From NCBI GenBank assembly GCA_963777325.1, contig CAVZQE010000022.1, positions 248,001-312,000 of the forward strand: 64,000 nucleotides of DNA. Reading direction: 5' to 3'. Positions 8,177 through 16,867 of this stretch are shown one piece after another (the stretch's first letter is position 1; each line of letters starts with the position of its first letter). Position numbers and translations under genes: made by a program. Under the pieces are notes generated by a model. That model saw only the letters and a list, made by a program, of their open reading frames with translations. It had not been told where the DNA came from and did not search any database. The DNA is from JAFAXA01 sp963777325 (GTDB lineage: Bacteria > Pseudomonadota > Alphaproteobacteria > Acetobacterales > Acetobacteraceae).

Positions 8177-8938
8177 TCAGGCGCGCCGGCGCATGGCGGC
8201 GACCGACAGCAACGCGGCGGCGAGAAAGGCGAGAACGAGGGCCAGCAGCGACCCATCTCCGCCGGGCCAGGGCAGGGCCAGGCCTTCGCCGACCCAGAAC
8301 ACCCCGAAGGCGCAGAGCAGCACGCCGACGCCGAATTTGAGCGCGTTCTCCGGGATCATTGAGACCGGGCGGTGCAGCAGCAACCCGAGCGCCACGACCG
8401 CCAGCAGCGCGAGGGCCGCGCCCGCGCTCGCCGCCCGCAGCAGGTCCGGGCCGCCGGCGCCCATCGCGACGACGATGAACACGACCTCGATCCCCTCCAC
8501 CATCGTGATCTTGAACGCGGCCGCGACCGCCGCGCGGTCGATCCCCGCCCCGCGCCACGAGCTGCCGGCAAGGGCCTTCGTTTCGCGCGCATAGGCCGCG
8601 TCCTCGTCATGCAGCGGGAGGCGGCCGGCCGCGCGGAGCACGGCTTTCCGCAGCCAGCGCAGCCCGAAGGCGAGCAGGGCCGCGCCGACCACGACCTGCA
8701 CGAGCCTGAGCGGCACCAGCGTCAGCGCCGGACCGAGCGCCGCGACCAGGATCAGCAGCACCACCAGCGCGGACGCCGCGCCCGCGAAGGCCCATCGCCA
8801 GCCGCGCGTCGCGCCGACGGCGAGCACGACCGTCAGGGCCTCCACGAACTCGACGAGAGAGGCGAGAAAGGCCGCCAGGATCGTCGGCCCGGCCTGGGTC
8901 CAGTGCGGGTCCAACCGTTGCGTCCTCCGTGTCGGCAT
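8177..8938 (-). CDS. COG4280-type multi-pass membrane protein
   Basis: This is a predicted inner-membrane protein of about 253 residues with roughly seven hydrophobic segments. Two repeated-looking halves each carry an acidic signature: SLVEFVEALTVVLAVGATRG near the N-terminus and KITMVEGIEVVFIVVAMGAG in the second half. This E-x2-E pattern recalls LysE/GDT1-like cation or solute exporters, but no substrate is assigned. The ATG at 8938 is preferred over an upstream ATG at 9115, which would lie inside the divergent MFS gene. It shares a 40-base divergent spacer with that gene. Confidence 0.75.
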   Translation of the reverse strand: MPTRRTQRLDPHWTQAGPTILAAFLASLVEFVEALTVVLAVGATRGWRWAFAGAASALVVLLILVAALGPALTLVPLRLVQVVVGAALLAFGLRWLRKAVLRAAGRLPLHDEDAAYARETKALAGSSWRGAGIDRAAVAAAFKITMVEGIEVVFIVVAMGAGGPDLLRAASAGAALALLAVVALGLLLHRPVSMIPENALKFGVGVLLCAFGVFWVGEGLALPWPGGDGSLLALVLAFLAAALLSVAAMRRRA

Positions 8939-8978
8939 GCGACGACGCGGGGTCCATACCCCACGCCGGGCGTGCAGC

Positions 8979-10400
8979 ATGACAATTTCGCGTGCCTCGG
9001 CAATCGCCTTCGTCGTCGCGGGCGCGTTCTTCATGGAGAACCTGGACGCCACCGTGATCGTGACCGCGCTGCCGCAGATGGCGGCCTCGTTCGGCGTGCC
9101 GGCCGTCGCGCTCAATATCGGCGTCTCGGCCTACGTGCTCACGCTCGCGGTGCTGATCCCGGCCAGCGGCTGGGTCGCGGACCGCTTCGGCGCGCGCTCG
9201 GTGTTCGCGGCCGCGATCGTGATCTTCACCGCCGCCTCGGCGCTCTGCGGCTTCGCCCACAGCCTGCCGGCCTTTACCGCCGCCCGCATCCTGCAAGGCG
9301 CGGGCGGGGCGATGATGGTGCCGGTCGGGCGGCTCGTCGTCCTCCGGACGACGGCGAAGCCGGACCTGCTCCGGGCGACCGCGACCATCACCTGGCCGGG
9401 CCTCGCCGCGCCCATCCTCGGGCCGCCGGTCGGCGGCTTCATCACGACCTACGCCTCCTGGCCGTGGATCTTCTTCCTCAACCTGCCGCTCGGGGCCATC
9501 GCGCTCGGCTTCGCGCTGTGGCTCGTCCCGGACGCGCGCGGGGCGGAGCGGCGGGCATTCGACGCGCCCGGCTTCGTGCTGACCGGCCTCGCGTGCTTCG
9601 GGCTGATGTACGGCGTCGAGGTGATGAGCGGCGCGGACGTGTCCTGGATTTCCGCGTCCGCCCTGCTCGGCGGCAGCCTGCTGCTCGGCGCGGCGGCGGT
9701 CTGGCACGCGCGGCGGTCCGAGCATCCGCTGGTCGATCTCTGGGCGATGCGGCTGCGGAGCTATGCCGTCGTCATGGCCGGCGGCTCGTTCTTCCGCGTG
9801 TCCGTCGCCGCCATTCCCTTCCTGCTGCCGCTGATGCTGCAGCTCGGCTTCGGGCTCGACCCGTTCGCGTCCGGGCTGCTCGTGCTCGCGGTGTTCGCGG
9901 GCAATCTCGCCATGAAGCCGCTGACGACGCCGGTGCTGCGCCGCTTCGGTTTCCGCCGCACGCTGATCGGCAACGGCCTGATCACGGCCGCGACGGCATT
10001 CGGATGCGCGTTCGTCGAGGCGGGGACGCCCGTGGCGCTGCTCGTGCCGCTGCTGTTCGTGAGCGGATTATCGCGGTCGATGCAGTTCACCGCCTTCAGC
10101 ACGCTCGCCTTCGCGGACGTGCCGGGCGCGCGCATGGGCGGCGCGAACACGCTGTTCAACATGGCGCAGCAGCTGACGATGGGCCTCGGCATCGCGATCG
10201 GGGCCGTGTCCCTGCGCTTCGGCGAGATGGTGCATGGGCATCCCGCCGCCGTGCCGGGCGTCGACGATTTTCATCTCGCCTTCGCAATCGTCGCGGCGAT
10301 CGCGCTGCTGGGCGTCGCCGATGTGATCCGCCTGTCGGCCGACGCCGGGGCGGAAGTCAGCGGCGCCCGTCCGCGCGGCGGCAAGCTGAGGCGCCCATGA
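8979..10400 (+). CDS. MFS transporter, DHA2 (14-helix) drug-efflux type
   Basis: The 473-residue protein is a major-facilitator exporter. The N-terminus has the DHA2 signature FFMENLDATVIVTALPQMA (the D-x-T-I/V-V-N/T-x-A-L-P motif C region), followed by WVADRFGARSVF (motif A between helices 2 and 3) and ARILQGAGGAMMVPVGR. About fourteen hydrophobic segments are visible. The ATG at 8979 is preferred over one at 8937. Its TGA overlaps the start of the DUF188 gene (ATGA). The transported compound cannot be deduced. Confidence 0.88.
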   Translation: MTISRASAIAFVVAGAFFMENLDATVIVTALPQMAASFGVPAVALNIGVSAYVLTLAVLIPASGWVADRFGARSVFAAAIVIFTAASALCGFAHSLPAFTAARILQGAGGAMMVPVGRLVVLRTTAKPDLLRATATITWPGLAAPILGPPVGGFITTYASWPWIFFLNLPLGAIALGFALWLVPDARGAERRAFDAPGFVLTGLACFGLMYGVEVMSGADVSWISASALLGGSLLLGAAAVWHARRSEHPLVDLWAMRLRSYAVVMAGGSFFRVSVAAIPFLLPLMLQLGFGLDPFASGLLVLAVFAGNLAMKPLTTPVLRRFGFRRTLIGNGLITAATAFGCAFVEAGTPVALLVPLLFVSGLSRSMQFTAFSTLAFADVPGARMGGANTLFNMAQQLTMGLGIAIGAVSLRFGEMVHGHPAAVPGVDDFHLAFAIVAAIALLGVADVIRLSADAGAEVSGARPRGGKLRRP

Positions 10401-10864
10401 CGATCATCTACGTGGACGGCGATGCGTGCCCTGTTCGCGATGAGGTGTTCCGGGTCGCGGAGCGGCTGGCGCTCGATGTCGTCATCGTATCGAACGGTTC
10501 CCGGCCGATCCGGCCGCCCAACCGGCCGAAGGTGCGCATGGTGACCGTGGGCGAGAGCGCGGACGCGGCGGATGACTGGATCGCCGAACGGATCGGGGCG
10601 TCCGATCTGTGCGTCACCGCCGACATTCCGCTTGCCGCGCGCTGCCTCGGCAAATCCGCCCGCGCGCTCTCGCCGACCGGCCATGTCTGGACCGGGGACA
10701 ATATCGGCGGCGCGCTCGCGGGCAGGGAGGTGGCCCGCCACCTGCGCGAACTCGGTCTCGGCGGTGGCGGCCCGAAGCCGCTGGCGAAATCCGACCGGTC
10801 GCGATTCCTGAGCGCGCTCGATACGCTGGCGCAAGCGGCAAGACGTGCCGCGTCGGAACGATGA
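10397..10864 (+). CDS. YaiI/YqxD family protein (DUF188)
   Basis: This 155-residue protein belongs to the YaiI/YqxD family, a NYN/PIN-like fold of unproven function that may be a nuclease. Family hallmarks are present: IYVDGDACPVRDEV at the N-terminus, VSNGSRPIRPP, and then DLCVTADIPLAARC and GGPKPLAKSDRSRFL. Length matches the family. The start overlaps the MFS stop by four bases (ATGA), implying a two-gene operon, though a shared role is not evident. Confidence 0.9.
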   Translation: MTIIYVDGDACPVRDEVFRVAERLALDVVIVSNGSRPIRPPNRPKVRMVTVGESADAADDWIAERIGASDLCVTADIPLAARCLGKSARALSPTGHVWTGDNIGGALAGREVARHLRELGLGGGGPKPLAKSDRSRFLSALDTLAQAARRAASER

Positions 10865-10913
10865 CCCTTGCGCTTGCGGCCCCGTGCGACCACGTTGGGG
10901 CCTCAACATAACT

Positions 10914-10929
10914 GAAAGGAGGTGATCCA
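10914..10929 (+). promoter_or_regulatory. Extended Shine-Dalgarno, 16-base match to the 16S 3' end
   Basis: The string GAAAGGAGGTGATCCA contains the exact complement of the bacterial 16S rRNA 3' end (AAAGGAGGTGATCCAG region). AGGAGG is at 10917-10922 and a GTG follows seven bases later at 10930, an ideal spacing. No other ribosome site in the window is this long. Confidence 0.6.
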
Positions 10930-11001
10930 GTGTCTCATTGTCTGATGCCGCTTGGCGCTACGACCTGGATGACCGCCGCTGGGATTACCCCGGCAGGCTA
11001 G
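10930..11001 (+). CDS. Candidate 23-residue small protein behind an extended SD
   Basis: A GTG start, seven bases after a perfect extended Shine-Dalgarno, opens a 23-codon ORF beginning VSHCLMPLGATTW and ending AAGITPAG before TAG. A strong rho-independent terminator follows about 36 bases downstream, so SD, ORF and terminator form a compact unit between two longer genes. No family is recognised. It could be a leader peptide, an abundant small protein, or a ribosome-binding RNA. A second frame inside the same stretch (from TTG at 10938) also stays open but is less well placed. Confidence 0.45.
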   Translation: MSHCLMPLGATTWMTAAGITPAG

Positions 11002-11037
11002 ACGGTCGTTCCGTCTTGTAGGCTGTCACACAATGCG

Positions 11038-11063
11038 AAGGCTCCGGCGCAAGCCGGGGCCTT
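11038..11063 (+). terminator. Rho-independent terminator
   Basis: AAGGCTCCGGC and GCCGGGGCCTT form an 11-bp stem with one T-G wobble and a GCAA tetraloop, followed by CTCTTGTTT. It ends the transcript of the small ORF and the DUF188 operon and sits just before the next MFS gene. Confidence 0.8.
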
Positions 11064-11099
11064 CTCTTGTTTGGAGCGCGCGGGCCGGATCGCGTCGCC

Positions 11100-12281
11100 A
11101 TGAAGCAGGCGGCCGCACGCGGCTTGGGGCGGGTCTATCTGTTCGGGTTCTGCTGGATGGGCGTGCTCGTCATGCCCGTCATCGTGCCGTTTCTGACCAG
11201 CCGCGGCGTCACCATGGGCGACGTCGTGAGCTTGCAGGCGATCTACGGCGCGACTGTCGTGCTGCTCGAGATTCCGACCGGCTATCTCTGCGACCGGTTC
11301 GGCCGGGTCCGCATTCTCGTGTGCGGCGCGGCCGGGAATGCCGCCGGTTTTCTGATCTTCGCGCTCGCGCATGGCTTTGCCGCGCTCGCCTGCGCCGAGA
11401 TCGTGCTGGGCGCGGCCTGGAGTCTCGTCTCGGGCGGCGACGTGGCGCTGCTCTACGACCTGCTCGACGCGCGCGGCGCGGACCGAACGGATCGCCGCCG
11501 CGCGCTCGCGAACTACCAACTCGCGCAGGTGCTGGGTGAGGCCTCGGCGGCCTTGCTCGGCGGGACGATCGCCGCGTGGTCCCTGCAAGCCCTGGCCTGG
11601 GCGAACGCGGCCTTCGCCACGCTGCCGCTCGCGGTCGCGCTCACTTTGGCGGCGCCTCGCGGCTCCGCGCGCCTGCAAGCGTCGCCGCTCGCCGGCATGG
11701 CGCAGGCGGTCCGGTTCACATGGGGCGCGCGCCACCGGCGGCTCGTGTTCCTGAACCTGATCGTCTGGGGTCTCTCGACCTATACCGCCGTCTGGCTGCT
11801 ACAGCCGTACTGGAGCGGGCAGGGCGTCCCGCTGCGATGGTTCGGCGTGCTCTGGGCGGGCACTCTGGTGACGGTCGGTGTCGTCGCAAAATCCGCGCAC
11901 CTGGCCGAACGGGCGCTGCGCCCGCGCGGCGTGCTGCTGGTGATCGCGCTCGCGCCCGTCGCGGGCTACGCCGGGATGGCCGCGACCGGCGGCGCGTTCG
12001 GCATCGCCTGCGGGTTCCTGTTCTATGTCAGCCGCGGCCTGAACGCCGTCCATCTGCGCGAGGCGTTCAACCACGCGCTCCCGCCCGCCTTGCGCGCGAC
12101 CGCGAACTCGCTCGCCAGCGGCACGCTGCGGTTCAGCTTCGTCCTGCTCGGGCCGCTGGTCGGCCTTTTGCTGGACGCGCGCGGCCTCGCGACCGTGCTC
12201 TGGACCCTCGGCGGCGTGTTCAGCCTCGCCGTCCTGGCGCTCGCCGTGCCGCTGCTCCGCGCCGGGGCGGAGGAACCCTGA
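11100..12281 (+). CDS. MFS transporter (12-helix)
   Basis: The protein is about 393 residues from the ATG at 11100; a TTG at 11067 lies inside the preceding terminator and was rejected. Motif A of the major facilitator superfamily is visible (GYLCDRFGRVRIL), preceded by LLEIPT, and twelve hydrophobic helices follow. The LLEIPTG-x-DRFGRR pattern is typical of a poorly characterised MFS group annotated as multidrug or arabinose-type efflux. It has no partner gene; the epimerase on the other strand converges on it. No substrate can be assigned. Confidence 0.85.
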   Translation: MKQAAARGLGRVYLFGFCWMGVLVMPVIVPFLTSRGVTMGDVVSLQAIYGATVVLLEIPTGYLCDRFGRVRILVCGAAGNAAGFLIFALAHGFAALACAEIVLGAAWSLVSGGDVALLYDLLDARGADRTDRRRALANYQLAQVLGEASAALLGGTIAAWSLQALAWANAAFATLPLAVALTLAAPRGSARLQASPLAGMAQAVRFTWGARHRRLVFLNLIVWGLSTYTAVWLLQPYWSGQGVPLRWFGVLWAGTLVTVGVVAKSAHLAERALRPRGVLLVIALAPVAGYAGMAATGGAFGIACGFLFYVSRGLNAVHLREAFNHALPPALRATANSLASGTLRFSFVLLGPLVGLLLDARGLATVLWTLGGVFSLAVLALAVPLLRAGAEEP

Positions 12282-12329
12282 CCGTCGACATGCCGCTCGC
12301 CGGGACGCGCGAGCGGCCCCAGCTTCGCT

Positions 12330-13224
12330 TCAAGCCAGCCGGCTGCGCTCGGCTTGTTTTTGCGCCTCTTGCGCCGCCTTGAGTTGCGCCTTCGTATACA
12401 TCAGCGCGTGCTCCGCGAGGTCGGTGCTGTCCTCCCAGAGATTGCGCCAGATGCCGAGAATGCCTTCGAGCGGCTGGCCGACCACGCGGGACGAGAACGA
12501 CTTCGAACGTGATCGGCCCCTCGTATCCGGACTTGACCAACGCCCGGAACACGCCCGCGAGATCGATCGTGCCCGACCCCATGTAGCCGCGATGCGAGTC
12601 GCCGGTATGGAAGTAGCCGAGATACTCGCCGGTATCGATGATCGCTTGCTGGATGTCCGATTCCTCGATGTTCATGTGATACACGTCGAGATGGACGCGG
12701 ACGTTCGGCGCGCCGATGCGCTTGCACATCTCCACTCCCTGCGACGCCGTGTTCAGCACGTTCGATTCGTAGCGGTTGACCACTTCCAGGCCGAGCGTGA
12801 TGTTGCTGCGCGCGGCGGTCTCGGCCACTCGTTGCAGGACTTCGACGGAGCGCTTCACGCCCTCGGCCGTGGTCGGCACGGCGTATTTCTGGAAGGCCGA
12901 TTCGAGGATGCCGCAGACATGGGTTGCGCCGAAGTCGCGGGCGACGGCGAGGGCTTGCTCCAGGCGGGCCTGTCCGCGCTTCTCCTTCTCGCGGTCGTTG
13001 CTCGAAATGTCCGTCTCCGCGTCGAGGCCGAGCGAGGAGGTCGCGCCGATGCCGGCCTGGTCCAGCTGCCGGCGTGTGAACGTCGCGTCGATCGAGCTTG
13101 GGTCGAGCGCCGGAATCTCGATCAGGTCGTAGCCGACCTCGGCCGTCTTCGCGATCGCGCGCGCGCATTCGTCGTGGCTCCAGCCCTTCTCCCAGACCAG
13201 CGCATGGACGCCGAGCTTGTTCAT
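12330..13224 (-). CDS. Sugar epimerase, D-tagatose/D-psicose 3-epimerase-like (frameshift in this sequence)
   Basis: This is an AP-endonuclease-2-like TIM-barrel sugar isomerase. Metal-binding residues of the ketose 3-epimerase group can be read in order: Glu in LEVVNRYESN, Asp in HLDVYHMNIEE, His in FHTGDSHRGYMG, and Glu in GPITFEV. The ATG at 13224 starts MNKLGVHALVWEKGW. After ITFEVV the frame changes at about 12491-12501 (one extra base); the correct frame continues SSRVVGQPLEGILGIWRNLW and ends AERSRLA at 12330. It is the last gene of a ribose-type ABC importer operon, so it probably acts on the imported sugar. Confidence 0.85.
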
Positions 13225-13255
13225 CGCCTTCCTCCCCGTGATCACCGCGTCATAG

Positions 13256-14272
13256 CTATCGCCGCCCGAACCGGAGCGAGGCGAAACGGCCCGACCAGAC
13301 CGACCGCACGATCATGACCAGCAGCAGGAATCCGCCCCAGAGCGCGGTCGAGAGATGCTGGTTCGCTCCGAGCTGGTTCAGTCCGGACGCGATCACCTGC
13401 AGGATCAGCAAAGCGATGGCGACGGGAAACACCCGGCCGAAGCCGCCGAACGGATCGACCCGTCCGAGGAAGCAGGCCAGCACGGTGATGAGCAGATAGG
13501 ATTCGCCGTGCCCGACTCGCACCGAATTGAACCGCGCCAGCATGACGATGCCGGCGATGCCGCACATCAGCCCGGACAGCGTGTAGATGAGCGTCAACGA
13601 CCGCCGGGTCGGCACGCCCGAAAAGCGCGTCGCCTCGATGTTGGAGCCGATCATGCGCGTCGCGAAGCCGAGCCGGGTGCGCGACATGACGACGTACCAG
13701 AGCAACACCGCCGCCGCGAACACGAACAGCGGCGCCGGAATGCCGAGCAGGGTGCCCTGGCCGATCGCCTGCACGTAGCCCGGCACGCCGGAGATGTCGC
13801 CGCCGCGCGTCAGGAACTCGCCCAGGCCGCGCACGAAGATCATCATCGACAACGACACCAGGATCGGATGCGCGCCGGTATAGGCGATGATGACGCCCAT
13901 CAGCCATCCGACCAGCGCTCCGGTGGCGAGCGCCGCCACCACGCCCAGGACGAACGCGCCGACGCCCGCGTCGACGCCGCCGTGACGTTGCAGGATATAC
14001 GCCATCGCCAGCCCGGCCAGGTTCGCCGTGAAGGTGATGGCGAGATTGAAGCCGCCGGAGATGATCGGCATGAGCATGGCAAGCGTCAGCAAGCCGAGTT
14101 CCGGCAACTGGAACGCGACCGATGTGAAGGTGCTGAAGGACAGGAAACCGTTCGCCGTCGCGCTGAACAGGATGACAACCCCGAGCAGCAGGCCGAGCAA
14201 TCCGCCGACATCCGCGTCGATCCAACGGCCGGCGGTCCAGGCCTCGCGGCGGCGTAGCGCTCCGGAGGCCAT
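13256..14272 (-). CDS. Ribose-type ABC transporter permease (second)
   Basis: This 338-residue inner-membrane permease belongs to the RbsC/BPD_transp_2 family of carbohydrate importers. It has about nine to ten hydrophobic segments and the family signatures ISGGFNLAITFTANLAGL, HPILVSLSMMIFVRGL and YLLITVLACFLGRVDPFGG. The ATG at 14272 overlaps the stop of the first permease by one base. It probably forms a heterodimer with the first permease. An in-frame extension to 15466 also exists but is an artefact of a frameshift in the neighbour. Confidence 0.9.
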   Translation of the reverse strand: MASGALRRREAWTAGRWIDADVGGLLGLLLGVVILFSATANGFLSFSTFTSVAFQLPELGLLTLAMLMPIISGGFNLAITFTANLAGLAMAYILQRHGGVDAGVGAFVLGVVAALATGALVGWLMGVIIAYTGAHPILVSLSMMIFVRGLGEFLTRGGDISGVPGYVQAIGQGTLLGIPAPLFVFAAAVLLWYVVMSRTRLGFATRMIGSNIEATRFSGVPTRRSLTLIYTLSGLMCGIAGIVMLARFNSVRVGHGESYLLITVLACFLGRVDPFGGFGRVFPVAIALLILQVIASGLNQLGANQHLSTALWGGFLLLVMIVRSVWSGRFASLRFGRR

Positions 14273-15271
14273 CAGACGGTGCTCCGCAAAGTGGGGCGTC
14301 GCCACGATCCGAGCAGCCGGCCCGCGCCCTCGCTCGACAGCGTGATGGCGATCAGGATGATCGCGCCAACGATCATCTTGAACGCGTAGGGCGAGATGCC
14401 GAGCAGGTTCAGGCCGTTCTGGGTCATGGCCACGAGAATGATGCCGAGAAACACGCCGAGGATCGTGCCGCGCCCGCCGCCGAGCCGCGCGCCGCCCAGG
14501 ACGACGGCGGCGAGCACGTCGAGCTCGCGGCCGTAGAGCGCGTTCGGCACGACCTCTTGCGCGTAGTGCGCCTGCATCAGCCCCGCGATTCCGGCCATCA
14601 GCCCGAGCCAGCCGAAGGCGAGGTAGTGCATCGCGCCGATGCCGATGCCGACGCGGCGCGCGCCTTCGGGGTTGTCGCCCATGGCGTAGAGCTGCCGCCC
14701 GGTGCTGGTCCGGCGCAGCAGCGCCCAGGTCGCCGCGACGCAGACCGCCATGACCACAACCATCAGCGTCAGTTCGGCGCGGCCGTTCGCCGTGTCCGTT
14801 CCGAACACGACCACGCGCGTGGTCAGCCAGTCCGGCAGGTCGTAGATCGATACGCCGCCCGAGAAGAACATCAGCAGGCCGAAGAACAGATTGAAGGTCG
14901 CGATGGTGACGACGATCGAGACGATGCGGAACTGGTAGATGAAGAACGCATTGATGCAGCCCAGCGCCGTCCCGATAAGCGCCCGCCAGGAGCAACCCGA
15001 TCGCCCAGTTGCCGCCGCCGAGCGGCGCGAGCGTGATCGCCGTGAGATACTGCACGACGGAGGCGGCGACCGCGAAGGAGATGTCGATCCCGCCCGCGAT
15101 CAATACGACGAGCAGGCCCACGCCGAAGATGATGTTGACGGCGCTCGCGTTCAGCAGATCGAACAGGTTCGGCAGTTCCGCGAACGAGCTGGTGAGGCTC
15201 AACCCGACGCCCATCACGAGAATGACGACCAGCAGCCAGCCTTCGGTCGCACCGATGCCGAGCTTACGCAT
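14272..15271 (-). CDS. Ribose-type ABC transporter permease (first; frameshift in this sequence)
   Basis: This is a second RbsC-family permease. The N-terminal part reads NASAVNIIFGVGLLVVLIAG and GIDISFAVAASVVQYLTAI. The downstream part, in another frame, contains TGRQLYAMGDNPEGARRVGI and VLGGARLGGGRGTILG, the usual cytoplasmic EAA-like loop and second half. The break is at about 14972-14982, where one extra base in GCTTATC separates the halves. The start at 15271 overlaps the end of the ATPase gene by eight bases. With the break repaired the protein has about 332 residues, normal for the family. Confidence 0.85.
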
Positions 15272-16799
15272 GGACGGCGCTCTCGATTTCGTCGATCCCG
15301 GTCTCGCCCGGCACGTAGCTGTCGATGATCCGGCCGTCGCGCATGTGCAGGATGCGGTCGGCGTTGAAATAGACTTCGGGGATCTCGTCCGAGATGAGCA
15401 GGATCGCCATGCCGGCTTCGGCGAGCCTATGCACGATCGCGAAGATGCCGGCGCGCGCGCCCACATCGACGCCGACCGTGGGCGAGTCGAGGATCAGCAG
15501 CTTCGGGTTGGTCGCCAGCCATTTGGCGAGCACGATCCGCTGCTGGTTGCCGCCCGACAGGGTGGAAACCGCATCGTCCGGCTGCCCGATCTTGACGCCG
15601 AGATCGCGGACCCAGCGCTCGACCAGGGCGTCCCGCTCGCGGAACGAGATCAGGTTCGCGGCGCCGAGCAGGTGGTCGAGCACGGCCATCACCGTATTGT
15701 CGGCGATGGACTGGGGCTGCACGAGGCCGAGTTGCAGCCGGTCCTCCGAGACGTAGGCGATGCCCGCCCGGATCGCGTCGCGATTGCCGCCGAACGCCAC
15801 TTGCCTGCCCTCGAAACGGATCACGCCCGACGACGGCTCGGACATGCCGAACAGGCTGAGCGCGAGCTCCGTCCGCCCGGACCCGAGCCGGCCGGTAAGG
15901 CCGACGATCTCGCCCCGGCGGATCGTCAGAGAGACGTCCTCGTATTCCGGCGCGCGCGACAGCGCCTCGACCGACAGCACGACCGGCGCCCCCGACAGAT
16001 CGCGTCCCTGCACCGCGTAGTCGAAGGTCTTGCCCGTCATCAGCTCGGTGAGCCGTGTCTGGGTCATGCCGGCCGTCGGAAACGTGCCCACCAGCCGCCC
16101 GTCCCGCAGCACGGTGACGCGGCTGCACACGTCCAGCACTTCGGCGAGGCGATGGCTCACGAACACGACCGCGATGCCTTCGGCCGATAAACGCCGCACG
16201 ATCGCGAGCAGCGCGTCCGTCTCGGCCTGGCTCAAGGAGGCGGTTGGCTCGTCCATGAACACAAGCGTCGCCTCCGTCACCAGCGCGCGCGCGATCGCCA
16301 CGATCTGCCGCTGCGCGATCGGCAGGGTGCGCAGCGGCGCGTCGAGATCGATCCGGACATGCAGCCGGTCGAGAATGCGGCTCGCCGCCGCCCTCATCCG
16401 TGCGTAGTTCACGAGGCGCGGCCGGCCGCCGAGATTGTTCTCGAACGCGATGTTCTCGGCCACCGACATTTCGGGGAACAGCGCCAGATCCTGCCAGATC
16501 ACCTGGATGCCGAGCGCGCGCGCCGTGGCGGGGCCGAGGCCCTGGATCGAGCGCCCGTCGAACAGCATGGTCGCGCCCGGCTCGGGCTGGTGGACGCCGC
16601 TGATGATCTTGATGAGCGTGCTCTTGCCGCAGCCATTCTCGCCCGCGAGGCACAGCACCTCGCCCCGCCTGACGTCGAACCGGACGTCGTCCAGCGCCTT
16701 CACCCCGCCGAACTGCTTGGAGACGTGATCGAGAAGCAGCAGCGGCGCCCCCGCCTCAAGCGGGCGATAGGCAGCTTCGGGCGTGGCTGAGGCGATCAT
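15264..16799 (-). CDS. Sugar ABC transporter ATP-binding protein (RbsA-like, two domains)
   Basis: The 511-residue protein contains two fused ABC domains, as in RbsA/XylG/MglA. The first has Walker A GENGCGKST, a degenerate signature, and Walker B ATLVFMDEPTASLS with the H-loop VVFVSHRL. The second has the usual altered P-loop (GRLGSGRTEL), signature LSGGNQQRIVLAKWLA, and Walker B LLILDSPTVGVDVG. It energises sugar import with the two permeases. The ATG at 16799 is chosen because upstream codons do not look like ABC sequence. Confidence 0.94.
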   Translation of the reverse strand: MIASATPEAAYRPLEAGAPLLLLDHVSKQFGGVKALDDVRFDVRRGEVLCLAGENGCGKSTLIKIISGVHQPEPGATMLFDGRSIQGLGPATARALGIQVIWQDLALFPEMSVAENIAFENNLGGRPRLVNYARMRAAASRILDRLHVRIDLDAPLRTLPIAQRQIVAIARALVTEATLVFMDEPTASLSQAETDALLAIVRRLSAEGIAVVFVSHRLAEVLDVCSRVTVLRDGRLVGTFPTAGMTQTRLTELMTGKTFDYAVQGRDLSGAPVVLSVEALSRAPEYEDVSLTIRRGEIVGLTGRLGSGRTELALSLFGMSEPSSGVIRFEGRQVAFGGNRDAIRAGIAYVSEDRLQLGLVQPQSIADNTVMAVLDHLLGAANLISFRERDALVERWVRDLGVKIGQPDDAVSTLSGGNQQRIVLAKWLATNPKLLILDSPTVGVDVGARAGIFAIVHRLAEAGMAILLISDEIPEVYFNADRILHMRDGRIIDSYVPGETGIDEIESAVHA

Positions 16800-16867
16800 G
16801 GCGATCCGCGCACCGTCATGGCTCCGGAGACAAGCGTGCCGGCCGGCCTGGCAGGCACGCTCCCGCG

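Noticed and set aside
13256..15466. One 736-codon ORF joining two ABC permeases
   Set aside because: Same cause: a frameshift in the first permease. The first 65 codons are a wrong-frame reading of the ATPase gene.
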